DNA of 64,000 bases, taken from positions 1,426,001-1,490,000 of the forward strand of contig CAVPRX010000001.1 of NCBI GenBank assembly GCA_963708115.1, in the 5' to 3' direction. The DNA is from VRUE01 sp963708115 (lineage in GTDB: Bacteria > Actinomycetota > Thermoleophilia > Solirubrobacterales > 70-9). A program made the position numbers and the translations under genes. The notes under the pieces are model-generated. The model was given only the letters and a program-made list of their open reading frames with translations, was not told the DNA's origin and did not search any database. The number at the start of each line of letters is the position of its first letter. Positions within the stretch are counted from its first letter, which is position 1. Shown here piece by piece: positions 1 through 7,824 of this stretch.

Positions 1-412
1 TCGCCGGCAGCAGGTCGTGGGTCACCTCGTCGAGCGCCGCCAGGTGCACGGCCGAGGGGAAGACGTCGTTGGAGGACTGGCCCATGTTGACGTGATCGTT
101 GGCGTGGGCCGACTCGCCGGCGAGCTTGGCGAGCACCTCGTTGGCGTTCATGTTCGAGGAGGTGCCGGAGCCGGTCTGGAAGACGTCGACCGGGAACTGG
201 TCGTCGTGCTCGCCGGCGGCGACCGCATCGCCGGCGTCGGCGATGCGGGCCGCCAGCTCGCCGTCCAGCTCTCCCAGCTCGCCGTTGACCCGCGCCGCGG
301 CGCCCTTCAGCCGTCCCAGCCAGCGGACGACGGGCACGGGAACCCGCTCGCCGGAGACGGGGAAGTTGTCGACGGCTTTGGTGGTCTCGCCACCCCAGAG
401 CTGCTCAGTCAA
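1..412 (-). CDS. fumC: Class II fumarate hydratase, N-terminal part (cut by window start)
   Basis: Catalyses fumarate/malate interconversion in the TCA cycle, in the cytoplasm. About 137 N-terminal residues are present; the rest lies left of the window. The class II signatures GSGTSSNMNANEV and NMGQSSNDVFPSA are clear and begin about 80 and 110 residues in. I chose the TTG at 412 because a GGAGG lies 7 bases upstream and no in-frame ATG or GTG precedes it. The start lies only 13 bases beyond the stop of the riboswitch-controlled transcobalamin-like gene, in the same direction, so the two could be co-transcribed. Identity is secure; the unusual TTG start is inferred. Confidence 0.9.
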   Translation of the reverse strand, partial: MTEQLWGGETTKAVDNFPVSGERVPVPVVRWLGRLKGAAARVNGELGELDGELAARIADAGDAVAAGEHDDQFPVDVFQTGSGTSSNMNANEVLAKLAGESAHANDHVNMGQSSNDVFPSAVHLAALDEVTHDLLPA

Positions 413-425
413 GGTCAGGCCTCCA

Positions 426-2039
426 TCACGGATTCGTAGGTACCGGCAGCGTATTCGAGCGGTCGTGGCGGCGGTGCCGGTGTCCGGCCGGGCAGTGCGC
501 GCGGCGCTTGCCCGAGCGGCGCCGGTGAGCCCTGCAGCGAGCCCTGCCCTTGTGGCCAGGTCCGCGCTTCACTCCCCGCTTGCCGCGCGGTCCGGTTGCC
601 CCGGGGGATCCGACCGGACCTTTCCCGGTAGTCACCGCCGCGGCCGTGCTCGACAGGGCGCCGATGTGCAGCGAGATCGTCTCCCCGAACCGGACCGGTT
701 GCTCCCCGGCGGGGACCTGGCTGCCACGGTCGAGGCGCAGCAGCCACGCTTCGTCCTCGCCGTCGGGAACGACGCCGTCGAGTGCGGTGATCCGCCCGTC
801 GAGCATCCCGAACGAGCTCACGCAGCCGGCGGGGGAGGAGCCACCCGCCCGGGCCTCGCTGAGAACCTGGCTCAGCGGTGCCCCATCCGGCGCGGTCACC
901 TTGCAGATCCTCACGTTGCCGGGCGCGAGTTCGATTGCCAGCAGGTGGGGGACCGGGGTCCCGAGCGCGACAGCCGCCGCCGGGCGGACGCTTGGCAGCG
1001 ACGAATCGCTCTGTCCGGGGGGCGTCGCAGTGAAGACCCCGCCTGCGATCGCCCGCAGCGCGTCTTGGGTCGAGTAGAGGTTCGCTTCGCTGTTGTTTTC
1101 GTAGCCGAAGCCCCCGGCTTCGAGGCCCGACGGAACCTGAAGCGAGAGCAGGTGGTCGATCGGCGTCTTGCCAGACGCGGTCGTCCAGGTTGCCGACTGG
1201 GGATCGATACCGCAGGCGTTGAGCCCGCTGACCGCCCAGGCGGTCGCGTCGGCGTTGTCGCCGAACGCATAGTGGAACGCGCCGGTCGTATCGACCAGCA
1301 GGCCGTGCAGATAGGCGAGGGCGGGGGCAACGGAGGGGTCATAGGCGGGGGCTCCGGCTTCGCAGAGCGCCGCGATCGCCGCCCCGGTCATGTCGGGTTC
1401 GCTCGGTTCGGCCTTTGCCGCCGGGGCCATCGATGCCGAGAAGGTCCAGCCACCGTCGTCGTGCTGGCGCTGGCGCAGGTAGGAGACCGCGGGAACCAGG
1501 GCCCAGGCGGGCACGGGAGCGGTCCTGAGGGCGAGGATCCCGAACACCGTGCTGTTGATGCTCGGTTCGCCGAAGCTGCCGGCGATCGGATTCCAGCTGC
1601 CGGCGATCTGCGCCGGCAGATTCAGGTCGGCCGAGAGCCGGGCCGGGTCGAGGCCGGCTGCATGGGCGACCAGGGTGACCCGCTCGTAGTCGGTTACCGC
1701 TTTGGTCGGCGGGCCGCCCCAGAAGCCGGTGTAGTCGTCGAAAAGGAAGTCCTGCAGGCTCGGATTGCCGGGGGTATGGACGTCTGCGGCGCTGACTCCC
1801 GCCGCAGCCAATGAGGTGGCGACCCAGTCGCTGCTGAAGGAGCCGTGTTCGAAGCCGAATGGTTCGCCGGTCAGGGGGTCCTGCTGGCCGCGCACGTATT
1901 CCACCGCCTTGCCTACGGCGGTATCGATTTCTTCCTGGCTGGAGGTTGCCGCGGCGCCGGCCGGAAGCACTGCGAGAGCGGCGAGAGATAGGACAGCCGC
2001 GCAGAGCGCGGATAGGCGTCGAGTCGAGACTGCTTGCAT
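426..2039 (-). CDS. Secreted transcobalamin/intrinsic-factor-like protein (alpha/alpha repeats + DUF4430-like domain + basic tail)
   Basis: 537 residues. A Sec signal peptide (residues 1 to about 30, ending PAGAAAT) is followed by alpha/alpha-barrel repeats of the prenyltransferase/squalene-oxidase fold (about 35-330), with QW-like motifs such as RQHDDGGWTFS and the block SEPDMTGAAIAALCEAG. A DUF4430-like beta domain follows (about 365-465, GRITALDGVV...RFGETISLHIG), then a very basic tail of about 60 residues with a short Gly-Pro run. Intrinsic factor and transcobalamin combine the same two folds around cobalamin. The start has AAAGGGG upstream and lies 37 bases after a cobalamin riboswitch. 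I infer an extracytoplasmic cobalamin-binding protein held at the cell surface by its Arg/Lys-rich tail. It has no terpene-cyclase DxDD motif. Confidence 0.8.
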   Translation of the reverse strand: MQAVSTRRLSALCAAVLSLAALAVLPAGAAATSSQEEIDTAVGKAVEYVRGQQDPLTGEPFGFEHGSFSSDWVATSLAAAGVSAADVHTPGNPSLQDFLFDDYTGFWGGPPTKAVTDYERVTLVAHAAGLDPARLSADLNLPAQIAGSWNPIAGSFGEPSINSTVFGILALRTAPVPAWALVPAVSYLRQRQHDDGGWTFSASMAPAAKAEPSEPDMTGAAIAALCEAGAPAYDPSVAPALAYLHGLLVDTTGAFHYAFGDNADATAWAVSGLNACGIDPQSATWTTASGKTPIDHLLSLQVPSGLEAGGFGYENNSEANLYSTQDALRAIAGGVFTATPPGQSDSSLPSVRPAAAVALGTPVPHLLAIELAPGNVRICKVTAPDGAPLSQVLSEARAGGSSPAGCVSSFGMLDGRITALDGVVPDGEDEAWLLRLDRGSQVPAGEQPVRFGETISLHIGALSSTAAAVTTGKGPVGSPGATGPRGKRGVKRGPGHKGRARCRAHRRRSGKRRAHCPAGHRHRRHDRSNTLPVPTNP

Positions 2040-2076
2040 CCGTGAACCCCTTTCCTCGAGGGCTTGGTGGAGGGAT

Positions 2077-2227
2077 CGGAGGGAGGTCTCCTGGCTTCCG
2101 AGCCTTCCCGCCGCGCCTTCCCAGCCGGTGAGGCCAGTGGCTGCCGCATGGGCGTGCGGCGGGCTTTTGCTCGGTCACAGTGGCGGGCCCGCGCCGGTTT
2201 TTCACCGGCTTCCCCGTCCACCGATCC
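2077..2227 (-). promoter_or_regulatory. Cobalamin riboswitch (upstream of the 426-2039 gene)
   Basis: On the minus strand the stretch carries the cobalamin aptamer signatures: GAAGCCGGTGAAAA, then GCCCGCCACTGTGA, a long variable stem, GGGAAGGC and the closing GGAAGCCAGGAGACC. It ends 37 bases before the ATG, so the expression platform is short, suggesting control of translation start (inference). It is identical over 151 bases, in inverted orientation, to the riboswitch at 3870-4020. Confidence 0.92.
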
Positions 2228-2299
2228 GTGGATTTGGTCGACGCGAACCTATCGGAGATTTGGCCAAGCCGTTCGCCGCACCGCCGCCCACCTCATTAG

Positions 2300-2420
2300 A
2301 TTGCAAACGTCAAGCGGTCGAGGGAACCCGGTGCGAATCCGGGACTGACGCGCAACGGTATGGAGTAGGCGCCACTGATTTGGGACGCCGAGTCCGAGTC
2401 CGAATACTCGCCGCCTGACG
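2300..2420 (+). promoter_or_regulatory. Cobalamin riboswitch, second sequence type (upstream of the 2464-3852 gene)
   Basis: Contains GAGGGAACCCGGTGCGAAT, then ACTGACGCGCAACGGTAT and a 3' part CGAGTCCGAATACTCGCC. This is the actinobacterial cobalamin-riboswitch pattern with CGCAACGGTA in place of CGCCACTGT. Its sequence is clearly different from the two flanking copies, so it is not a recent duplicate. A good ribosome site (AAGGAG at 2450-2455) lies 8 bases before the ATG at 2464. Confidence 0.8.
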
Positions 2421-2463
2421 CACACATAGGACCCTGTTCTCGCGACCAGAAGGAGATCCATCT

Positions 2464-3852
2464 ATGCGTCCCATCACCTGCCGCTTGGCGCTGATCGCCG
2501 CGGCCCTCGGCTCACTGTCGGCGCCCGCTGTGGCGTCGGCGACCGCGACCGCCGAACAGATCGAAAAAGCCAGGAACGAAGGCGTCACCTACCTCAAAGG
2601 CCTGCAGAAAGAAAGTGGCGAAATCCCCGGCTTCGGCGGCGACTGGGCGCTGACCTCGTTCGCTGCGGCGGGCGTTGCCCCCGCCGACGTCAACAAAGCC
2701 GGCAAAGAAAGCAGCGACGCCCGCAGCTGGTACGAAGGGGTCGTCGGCGCGGTCGGCTGGCCGGGGGAAGGAGCCCTCGCAACCGACTTCGAGCGCGCGG
2801 CGTTGATCGCTTACGCAGCGGGGATCGACCCCGCCCGCGTCTCGAAGCGACAGAACCTGATCGCCAAAGTCGTCTCCTACTACCAGCCGGAAAGCCCCGG
2901 GTACTACGGCTCGACCTTCAACGCGACCGTCTTCGGACTGCTGGCGCTGGCGGACACGAAAGCCGCCACCGGGGCCCAGCGCGTGCCGCAGGTGGTCCTT
3001 GATCAGGCGGTTACCGCGGTGCAAGCCAACCAGCACACCGACGGCGGCTGGACCTGGGAAAAAGCCGCGGGCAACGAAGCTGCGCTGAAAAAAGCCTCCG
3101 AACCCGACATGACCGGCGCCGCGATGGCGGCACTCTGCACCGCCGGTGTCGCGAATACGAACGAAGCGATCGTCAACGCAAAGAAATACCTCGTCTCGAA
3201 ATTCGTCAAATCGAGCGGCGCCTTCGAATCGGAATTCGGCGTCAACACCGACGCCAACGCCTGGGCGGTGCAGGGACTCAAAGCTTGCGGGATCGACCCG
3301 CAGGAAGCCGAACTCACCGGCACGGCCCCAGCCAAAAAGACGCCGCTCAACTTCCTCATCTCCCAACAGGTGAGCGGGGGCGGATTCAGGTACGGGACCT
3401 CCGGCAGCAGCGCGGAAGAGTACGCAAGCCAGGATGCCGTTCGCGCCCTCGGCAGCGGTGGGTTCACCGCCACGCCGCCGAAACCGAGCAAAGGCGAACA
3501 GTGGAAGGGCGTGACCGAATTTGCGACCGGCGAAGCGGAAACCGGCTCGCTCGCTCTGGTCGTCGACAACGGCAGCTCGCCGTTGAAGATCTGCTCGGTC
3601 TCGCTGGCCCCGAAAGCGACGACCACGACCCTGGCGGTGGTGCTGAACGCCGCGGTTGCCGGCACGACGCCGGCGTCCTGCGTGACGGGCTTCCTGCCTT
3701 CGAGTGGCGAAGGGGCGATCACCCAGATCAACGGGTTTCCGGCAAGCCCCGCCGAACGATGGAACGTCACGATCGACGGTGGCACGAAAGCGACGGCGAG
3801 GCGCAACACGACGATCCACGTCGGCGACACGGTCTACCTGAGGTACGAATAG
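2464..3852 (+). CDS. Secreted transcobalamin/intrinsic-factor-like protein (alpha/alpha repeats + DUF4430-like domain)
   Basis: 462 residues. A signal peptide (about 1-26, ending PAVASAT) precedes alpha/alpha repeats (about 30-345) with NQHTDGGWTWE, SEPDMTGAAMAALCTAG, DANAWAVQGLKACGIDPQ and SQQVSGGGF. A compact beta domain at about 365-462 contains the DUF4430 pattern GAITQINGF...HVGDTVYLRYE. It is a paralogue of the 426-2039 product, lacking the basic tail. It has its own cobalamin riboswitch and is framed by the two identical copies of another. The gene uses many AAA/GAA codons compared with its neighbours. Likely role: extracytoplasmic cobalamin binding (inference from fold and regulation; no binding residue can be proven from sequence alone). 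Confidence 0.8.
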   Translation: MRPITCRLALIAAALGSLSAPAVASATATAEQIEKARNEGVTYLKGLQKESGEIPGFGGDWALTSFAAAGVAPADVNKAGKESSDARSWYEGVVGAVGWPGEGALATDFERAALIAYAAGIDPARVSKRQNLIAKVVSYYQPESPGYYGSTFNATVFGLLALADTKAATGAQRVPQVVLDQAVTAVQANQHTDGGWTWEKAAGNEAALKKASEPDMTGAAMAALCTAGVANTNEAIVNAKKYLVSKFVKSSGAFESEFGVNTDANAWAVQGLKACGIDPQEAELTGTAPAKKTPLNFLISQQVSGGGFRYGTSGSSAEEYASQDAVRALGSGGFTATPPKPSKGEQWKGVTEFATGEAETGSLALVVDNGSSPLKICSVSLAPKATTTTLAVVLNAAVAGTTPASCVTGFLPSSGEGAITQINGFPASPAERWNVTIDGGTKATARRNTTIHVGDTVYLRYE

Positions 3853-3869
3853 ACTGAGTTCGAATATCA

Positions 3870-4020
3870 GGATCGGTGGACGGGGAAGCCGGTGAAAAAC
3901 CGGCGCGGGCCCGCCACTGTGACCGAGCAAAAGCCCGCCGCACGCCCATGCGGCAGCCACTGGCCTCACCGGCTGGGAAGGCGCGGCGGGAAGGCTCGGA
4001 AGCCAGGAGACCTCCCTCCG
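3870..4020 (+). promoter_or_regulatory. Cobalamin riboswitch (upstream of the 4061-7798 operon)
   Basis: Same aptamer as at 2077-2227, in the opposite orientation: CCGCCACTGTGACC, GGGAAGGC and GGAAGCCAGGAGACC are present in order. It starts 17 bases after the stop of the 2464-3852 gene and ends 40 bases before the ATG at 4061. It probably governs the whole run 4061-7798, whose four genes abut or overlap. Confidence 0.92.
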
Positions 4021-4060
4021 GTCCACACACGTCGATCGCCCTCGCGGAAAGGGGCCAGGC

Positions 4061-5362
4061 ATGCGCACACTCATTGCGGCGTCCAGCGTCGCCCTTCTCT
4101 TCACCGTCCTCGCCACGCCCGCGGTGCCGGCGGTGCCGACTGAAGTCAACGTTCGGATCGAGGGCCGCGGCGAAACCCTCTTCGAGGGGCCGGTCCTGAC
4201 CGAAGGCCACAGCGTCAAGGCGTTCTCGGACGCGGCACCCCATCGCTGCGACGGGGTCAACAACGGCAAGCATCCGACCCCGGCGGCTACCCCGACCGCC
4301 GCTTCGGTTGACGCGATGAGCATCGTCGGCGAGGACTTCGACGGCAACTGGTACCCCGGCTACGACGACTACTTCATCACCCGCTGGGGCCCCGACGGGC
4401 AGAACGCGACTCTCGGCGAGTACTGGGGGCTGCTCGTCAACAACGTCTTCACCAACGTCGGCGGTTGCCAGTACCAGGTGGACGGGGGCGACGAGGTTCT
4501 CTGGGCGTACGACGTCTTCGAGAAAAAGCCGTTGCTGGCGCTCTTTCCCGCGGGTTACGCCGGGGGCGCCAGACCACTGACCGCCAGCGCCGAACTGGGT
4601 GAGCTGTTCGAAGTCGAAGTCGATGTCTACGAGAACGGCGCCGAGGGCGTCCCACCGCCCGGTCCGGAGCGGACTGGCGCCGACCCCTTCGAGGGCGCCG
4701 AAGTCGCACCTGTGGAGATCGGTCCCGGGGGGTTCGAGAAGGTCGACACGGCGAGCTCTTCGACGGTTGAAACCGGCGCTGACGGGCGGGCTGAGGTCGA
4801 CTTCGCCGAAACGGGCTGGAACCGGATCAAGGCGACCGTGGCCGGCTCCGGCGGAGAGGAAAGCGCGATCCGCTCGAACCGCCTCGACGTGTGCGTGACC
4901 GATCCGCCCACCAAAACCGGCTGCGGACCGCTTCCCCCGGACGATCTGGCTCGGACCCCACCCGCGGAAGTGGAAGAACCCGGGCTGGGGAATGCCGGCG
5001 GAGGCGGGGGACAGTCGGGATCCGCTTCAAAGGCCTCTGGCGCCGGAGCGTCCCCGGCAACCGAGCCCGCCCAGGTGCGTCTGCAGCTTCCCCACGTCGA
5101 TCGCAGCCGCATAGCGCGTGGCCTGGTCCGGGTCAGCTGGCGCGTGCTCGACGCGGGCGCGGGAATAGCGAAGTGGACTATCTCCTCGAAGACGCTCGGC
5201 CGCAAAGGCGGGCACTACGTGACAAGGGCAAGCGGTGCGAGCGGGACCTGGGCGTCGCTGCGACTGCCACCCGGCGCCACTTACCGGTTGCGGATCACGA
5301 TTACCGACACCCTCGGCCGCAGCTCGACCGCCGTGATCGGCAAGGTCCAGGTGCCGAGTTAG
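4061..5362 (+). CDS. Secreted DUF4430-type cobalamin-system protein
   Basis: 433 residues. A signal peptide (1 to about 25) is followed directly by a DUF4430-like beta domain (about 27-165) with NVRIEGRGETLFEG near its start and YWGLLVNNVFTNVGGCQYQV...DEVLWAYD at its end. A middle beta-rich domain (about 175-275), a Gly/Ser-rich linker (about 300-335) and a C-terminal Ig-like domain (about 340-433) follow. It has no alpha/alpha barrel, so it is the beta half of the transcobalamin architecture on its own. It is the first gene after the third cobalamin riboswitch; AAAGGGG lies 7 bases before the ATG. It is probably a partner of the barrel protein encoded next, 2 bases downstream. Confidence 0.75.
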   Translation: MRTLIAASSVALLFTVLATPAVPAVPTEVNVRIEGRGETLFEGPVLTEGHSVKAFSDAAPHRCDGVNNGKHPTPAATPTAASVDAMSIVGEDFDGNWYPGYDDYFITRWGPDGQNATLGEYWGLLVNNVFTNVGGCQYQVDGGDEVLWAYDVFEKKPLLALFPAGYAGGARPLTASAELGELFEVEVDVYENGAEGVPPPGPERTGADPFEGAEVAPVEIGPGGFEKVDTASSSTVETGADGRAEVDFAETGWNRIKATVAGSGGEESAIRSNRLDVCVTDPPTKTGCGPLPPDDLARTPPAEVEEPGLGNAGGGGGQSGSASKASGAGASPATEPAQVRLQLPHVDRSRIARGLVRVSWRVLDAGAGIAKWTISSKTLGRKGGHYVTRASGASGTWASLRLPPGATYRLRITITDTLGRSSTAVIGKVQVPS

Positions 5363-5364
5363 GC

Positions 5365-6897
5365 GTGCGCCTGCTTGCCTCGACCTTTGTGTTCTGCGCC
5401 GTGATCGCCGTGGGTCCCGCAGCGGCGAGTGCGCCGAGCCAGGCCAACCGGGCACGGCTCGACAGCACGATCCGCTACCTGCAGGAAGCGCAGAATCCCG
5501 ACGGCGGTTTCGGTGGCGCCTCGGGCAGCGAATCGGGTCAGGGCTTCAGCGCTTGGGTCGCGCTGGCTCTGGCGGCGGCGGGGATCAACCCCCGCTGTCA
5601 GGCGAGACCGGGCGGCGCTGACGCCTACCGGTTCCTTGTCGACCACTTCCACAAAGGCCTCGAAGAAGAGATCCCCTATCCGTCGATCCCGACGACCGCG
5701 TTCGAGCGCGAACTGATGGTGGTCGGCGCTTCCGATGCTGACCCGCACAGCTTCGCCGGCTACGACTTGGTCAAGGAAGTCCTCGCACGAGCGTTGCCGG
5801 ACGGCTCCTTCCCTTACGTGTCCGGAGGCCGGGGGGAAATCAACGACACGATCTTCGCGATCGTCGCCCTCGCGCCGGTTCAGGAGCCCGAAGCGCAGGC
5901 CGCGATCCAGCGTGCCGCCGACTGGCTGATCGCCGAGCAGGACGACGACGGCGGTTGGTCGTTCGAAGTCAAAGGTCGCCGTACGGAAGCCGACATGACC
6001 GGCGCCGCGATCCAGGCGCTGCGCGCGGCGGGCCGGCCGGACACGGAAGCCGAGCGCGACGGGCTTCGGTACCTGCGCGACATGCAGGGCTCCGACGGCG
6101 GCTTCCCCGAGTTTCCCGGCGAAGTGGAATCGAACGTCGCCTCGACCGCCTGGGCGGTACAGGGGATCTGGTCGGCCGGGCAGGATCCCGAAGCTCCCGA
6201 ATGGGTCAAGGGGAGAAACGACCCTCTTTCATACATGGCCTCCCTCCAGCAGCCCGACGGCCACATCCGCTGGAAGGCGAGCGGAGACACCAACGGCGTC
6301 TGGATGACCGCTTATGTGGCCCCGGCGTTCGCTGGCCAGGCCTGGCCGATTCCGCCCTCGCCGTGCAGTGCCAAGCAACAGAGCGCGGTCCCGCAACCGG
6401 GCCAGGGCGAAGGCAGCCAGTCGGGGGGCGGGGTGATCGCGGGTGGCGGTGGCAGGGGCGCGCCGCTGTTCAGCCGTCCAAAACCGCAGAGCAAGGGCCG
6501 GACGCCCGGCGGCACGCGCCAGGTTCGCCGCAACGGGTACGCGATCGACCACAGTGAGACCAGGCGCGGTGAGAACGCGGAGCAGGCGGCCATCACCGCA
6601 ACGTCCGAAGCTCGCCGGAAGCACGGCGAAGAGCTGGCCGAGGCTCGCGAGAACGACGGAGGAGAGGGAGCTGACTCGTCGTCGACCGGCGGGACCGGTC
6701 AGCAGAGCAGCGGCCGCGAAGTGACCGGCACCCTCGTCGGGGGCGGCGCCCCTGGCTTCGGCGCCCCCGGTCTGCATGGGGCCGGAGCAGACGGTGGCGG
6801 GACTTCGGAGCTCGCGATCGCCATCGGCGCGGCGGCGCTGCTGTTCGGTCTCGGTGGCTTCCAGCTGGAGCGGTCGCGAGGGGTTGTCCTGCCGTGA
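5365..6897 (+). CDS. Membrane-anchored alpha/alpha-repeat (transcobalamin-like) protein
   Basis: About 510 residues from the GTG at 5365, chosen because it gives a clean signal peptide (MRLLASTFVFCAVIAVGPAA) and follows the preceding stop by 2 bases. Alpha/alpha repeats fill about 30-345 with QNPDGGFGG, EQDDDGGWSF, EADMTGAAIQALRAAG and MQGSDGGF. A long low-complexity Gly/Arg/Glu-rich spacer (about 355-475) leads to one C-terminal membrane segment (LAIAIGAAALLFGLGGF) with a basic end. A barrel tethered to the outer face of the membrane by a flexible stalk fits the picture. No DUF4430 domain is fused; the preceding gene could supply it. It overlaps the next gene by 4 bases (GTGA). Confidence 0.78.
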   Translation: MRLLASTFVFCAVIAVGPAAASAPSQANRARLDSTIRYLQEAQNPDGGFGGASGSESGQGFSAWVALALAAAGINPRCQARPGGADAYRFLVDHFHKGLEEEIPYPSIPTTAFERELMVVGASDADPHSFAGYDLVKEVLARALPDGSFPYVSGGRGEINDTIFAIVALAPVQEPEAQAAIQRAADWLIAEQDDDGGWSFEVKGRRTEADMTGAAIQALRAAGRPDTEAERDGLRYLRDMQGSDGGFPEFPGEVESNVASTAWAVQGIWSAGQDPEAPEWVKGRNDPLSYMASLQQPDGHIRWKASGDTNGVWMTAYVAPAFAGQAWPIPPSPCSAKQQSAVPQPGQGEGSQSGGGVIAGGGGRGAPLFSRPKPQSKGRTPGGTRQVRRNGYAIDHSETRRGENAEQAAITATSEARRKHGEELAEARENDGGEGADSSSTGGTGQQSSGREVTGTLVGGGAPGFGAPGLHGAGADGGGTSELAIAIGAAALLFGLGGFQLERSRGVVLP

Positions 6898-7499
6898 GTG
6901 CCGCGATCGATCTCGGCAACGCGCTGGCGGACATCGCGACCGCGCTACGGGTCCCGGTGCTGGTCGCGGCCGTGCTGATCCTGCTGCTCTGTGCCGTCGA
7001 GCTGGGCCGTTTCGGTGCTGAGCTTTGGCGGCGGGGGGTACGGGCGCGCCACGCCGACCTGTTGGAGCTGACCGCTCGCGCCATCGCTGACCCCGCCCAC
7101 GCCTCGCACTACGCCTACAGCGCCCCGGGATCGGCTGCCGCCGAGACTCTTACCGCGCTGGCCACCGCGGCTCACGCCCCCGACTGTCCCGCGGCGACCG
7201 AGCGGGCGCTGGCGAACTACGAGCTGGCGGTGCAGCGGCGCCTCGACCGCACGCGGCTGCTTGTCAGGGCCGGGCCGGCGATCGGCCTGATGGGCACCCT
7301 GATCCCACTCGCGCCGGGGCTCGCCGCGCTGGGCGAGGGCAACGTCGCCGTGCTGGCCGAAAACCTGCGCGACGCGTTTGGCGCCACCGTCGTCGGCCTG
7401 CTCGTCGGCACCGTCGCCTTCGCCCTGACGCTGGCTCGCACCCGGATGTACACCGAGGACCTAGCGGCGCTCGAGCAGGGAGCCGGGGCGCTGTCATGA
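6894..7499 (+). CDS. MotA/TolQ/ExbB-family proton-channel-like membrane protein
   Basis: 201 residues, three predicted membrane segments: near residues 18-38 (LVAAVLILLLCAVEL), about 120-145 (AGPAIGLMGTLIPLAPGL) and about 160-185 (FGATVVGLLVGTVAFAL). The GPAIGLMGTLIPLAPGL...LRDAFGATVVGLLVG block is the ExbB/TolQ/MotA channel core, where GLMGT and the later T/A-rich helix line the proton path. The GTG start overlaps the previous stop (GTGA), and its own stop overlaps the next ATG (ATGA), so translation is coupled. Family members convert proton-motive force into movement of an envelope partner. Here the partners would be the DUF2149 protein and the cobalamin-binding proteins (inference). Confidence 0.8.
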   Translation: MSAAIDLGNALADIATALRVPVLVAAVLILLLCAVELGRFGAELWRRGVRARHADLLELTARAIADPAHASHYAYSAPGSAAAETLTALATAAHAPDCPAATERALANYELAVQRRLDRTRLLVRAGPAIGLMGTLIPLAPGLAALGEGNVAVLAENLRDAFGATVVGLLVGTVAFALTLARTRMYTEDLAALEQGAGALS

Positions 7500-7798
7500 G
7501 CCGGATCGGGCTCGGGCGGCACGGCAAGATCGCCGAGAACGCGGGCGACCCCCTCGACGGGCTGGTCAACCTCTTCGACATCGGCATCGTCCTCGCGGTT
7601 GCCTTTCTGATCGCTGGGCTGACTCTCACCGTCAATCCCGGTAGCGGCCGGATCCAGCGGCGTTCCGGCGCCAATCCGACCCACGTCCGCGTTCTTCCCG
7701 TTCCGGCCGCGAAGCAGCAGGCGCGGGGCAAGGGAAGGCCGGTCGGGACTGCCTACCGGCTCGCCGACGGACGCCTGGTGATCGTTTCGCCGCGCTGA
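7496..7798 (+). CDS. DUF2149 family protein (ExbD-like partner)
   Basis: 100 residues. A short cytoplasmic start (DPLDGLVNLFDIGIVLAVAF) runs into a single membrane helix (about 25-45), followed by a basic extracytoplasmic tail ending DGRLVIVSPR. DPxxGLVNLFDIGIVLAVAFL is the DUF2149 signature. This small family is known beside ExbB/TolQ homologues, notably in methanogens, and has the one-helix layout of ExbD/TolR with an acidic residue at the helix start (LFDIG). It overlaps the ExbB-like gene by 4 bases. The combination looks like a minimal ExbBD-type motor at the end of the cobalamin-regulated operon. Confidence 0.75.
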   Translation: MSRIGLGRHGKIAENAGDPLDGLVNLFDIGIVLAVAFLIAGLTLTVNPGSGRIQRRSGANPTHVRVLPVPAAKQQARGKGRPVGTAYRLADGRLVIVSPR

Positions 7799-7824
7799 GA
7801 ACCCTCTCGCAGTCCTGCTCCTAC

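Larger units (their letters stand above)
2077..4020. repeat. Perfect 151-bp inverted repeat bounding a 1.64-kb segment
   Basis: Positions 2077-2227 and 3870-4020 are reverse complements of each other without a mismatch over 151 bases; identity stops abruptly on both sides. Each arm is a complete cobalamin riboswitch pointing outward. The enclosed segment holds the third riboswitch and the 2464-3852 gene. Such arms could recombine and invert the segment while leaving both outward riboswitches functional. Confidence 0.95.

Noticed and set aside
588..640. Collagen-like protein, from the Gly-Pro run in the 426-2039 product
   Set aside because: Only three or four Gly-X-Y triplets before a generally basic tail; too short for a collagen helix.
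99..1814. Long open frame (571 codons) on the plus strand opposite the secreted protein
   Set aside because: Shadow frame caused by high GC; it has an Arg/Pro/Gly-biased composition, no domains, and is opposite a gene with a signal peptide and riboswitch.
2325..2345. tRNA T-arm-like GGTGCGAATCC
   Set aside because: No acceptor stem or anticodon arm fits; it is the conserved box of the cobalamin riboswitch.
426..6897. Reading the alpha/alpha-repeat proteins as squalene/terpene cyclases or prenyltransferases
   Set aside because: They have signal peptides, QW-like repeats but no catalytic DxDD, DUF4430-type partners, and cobalamin riboswitches; the transcobalamin-like reading explains all of this better.
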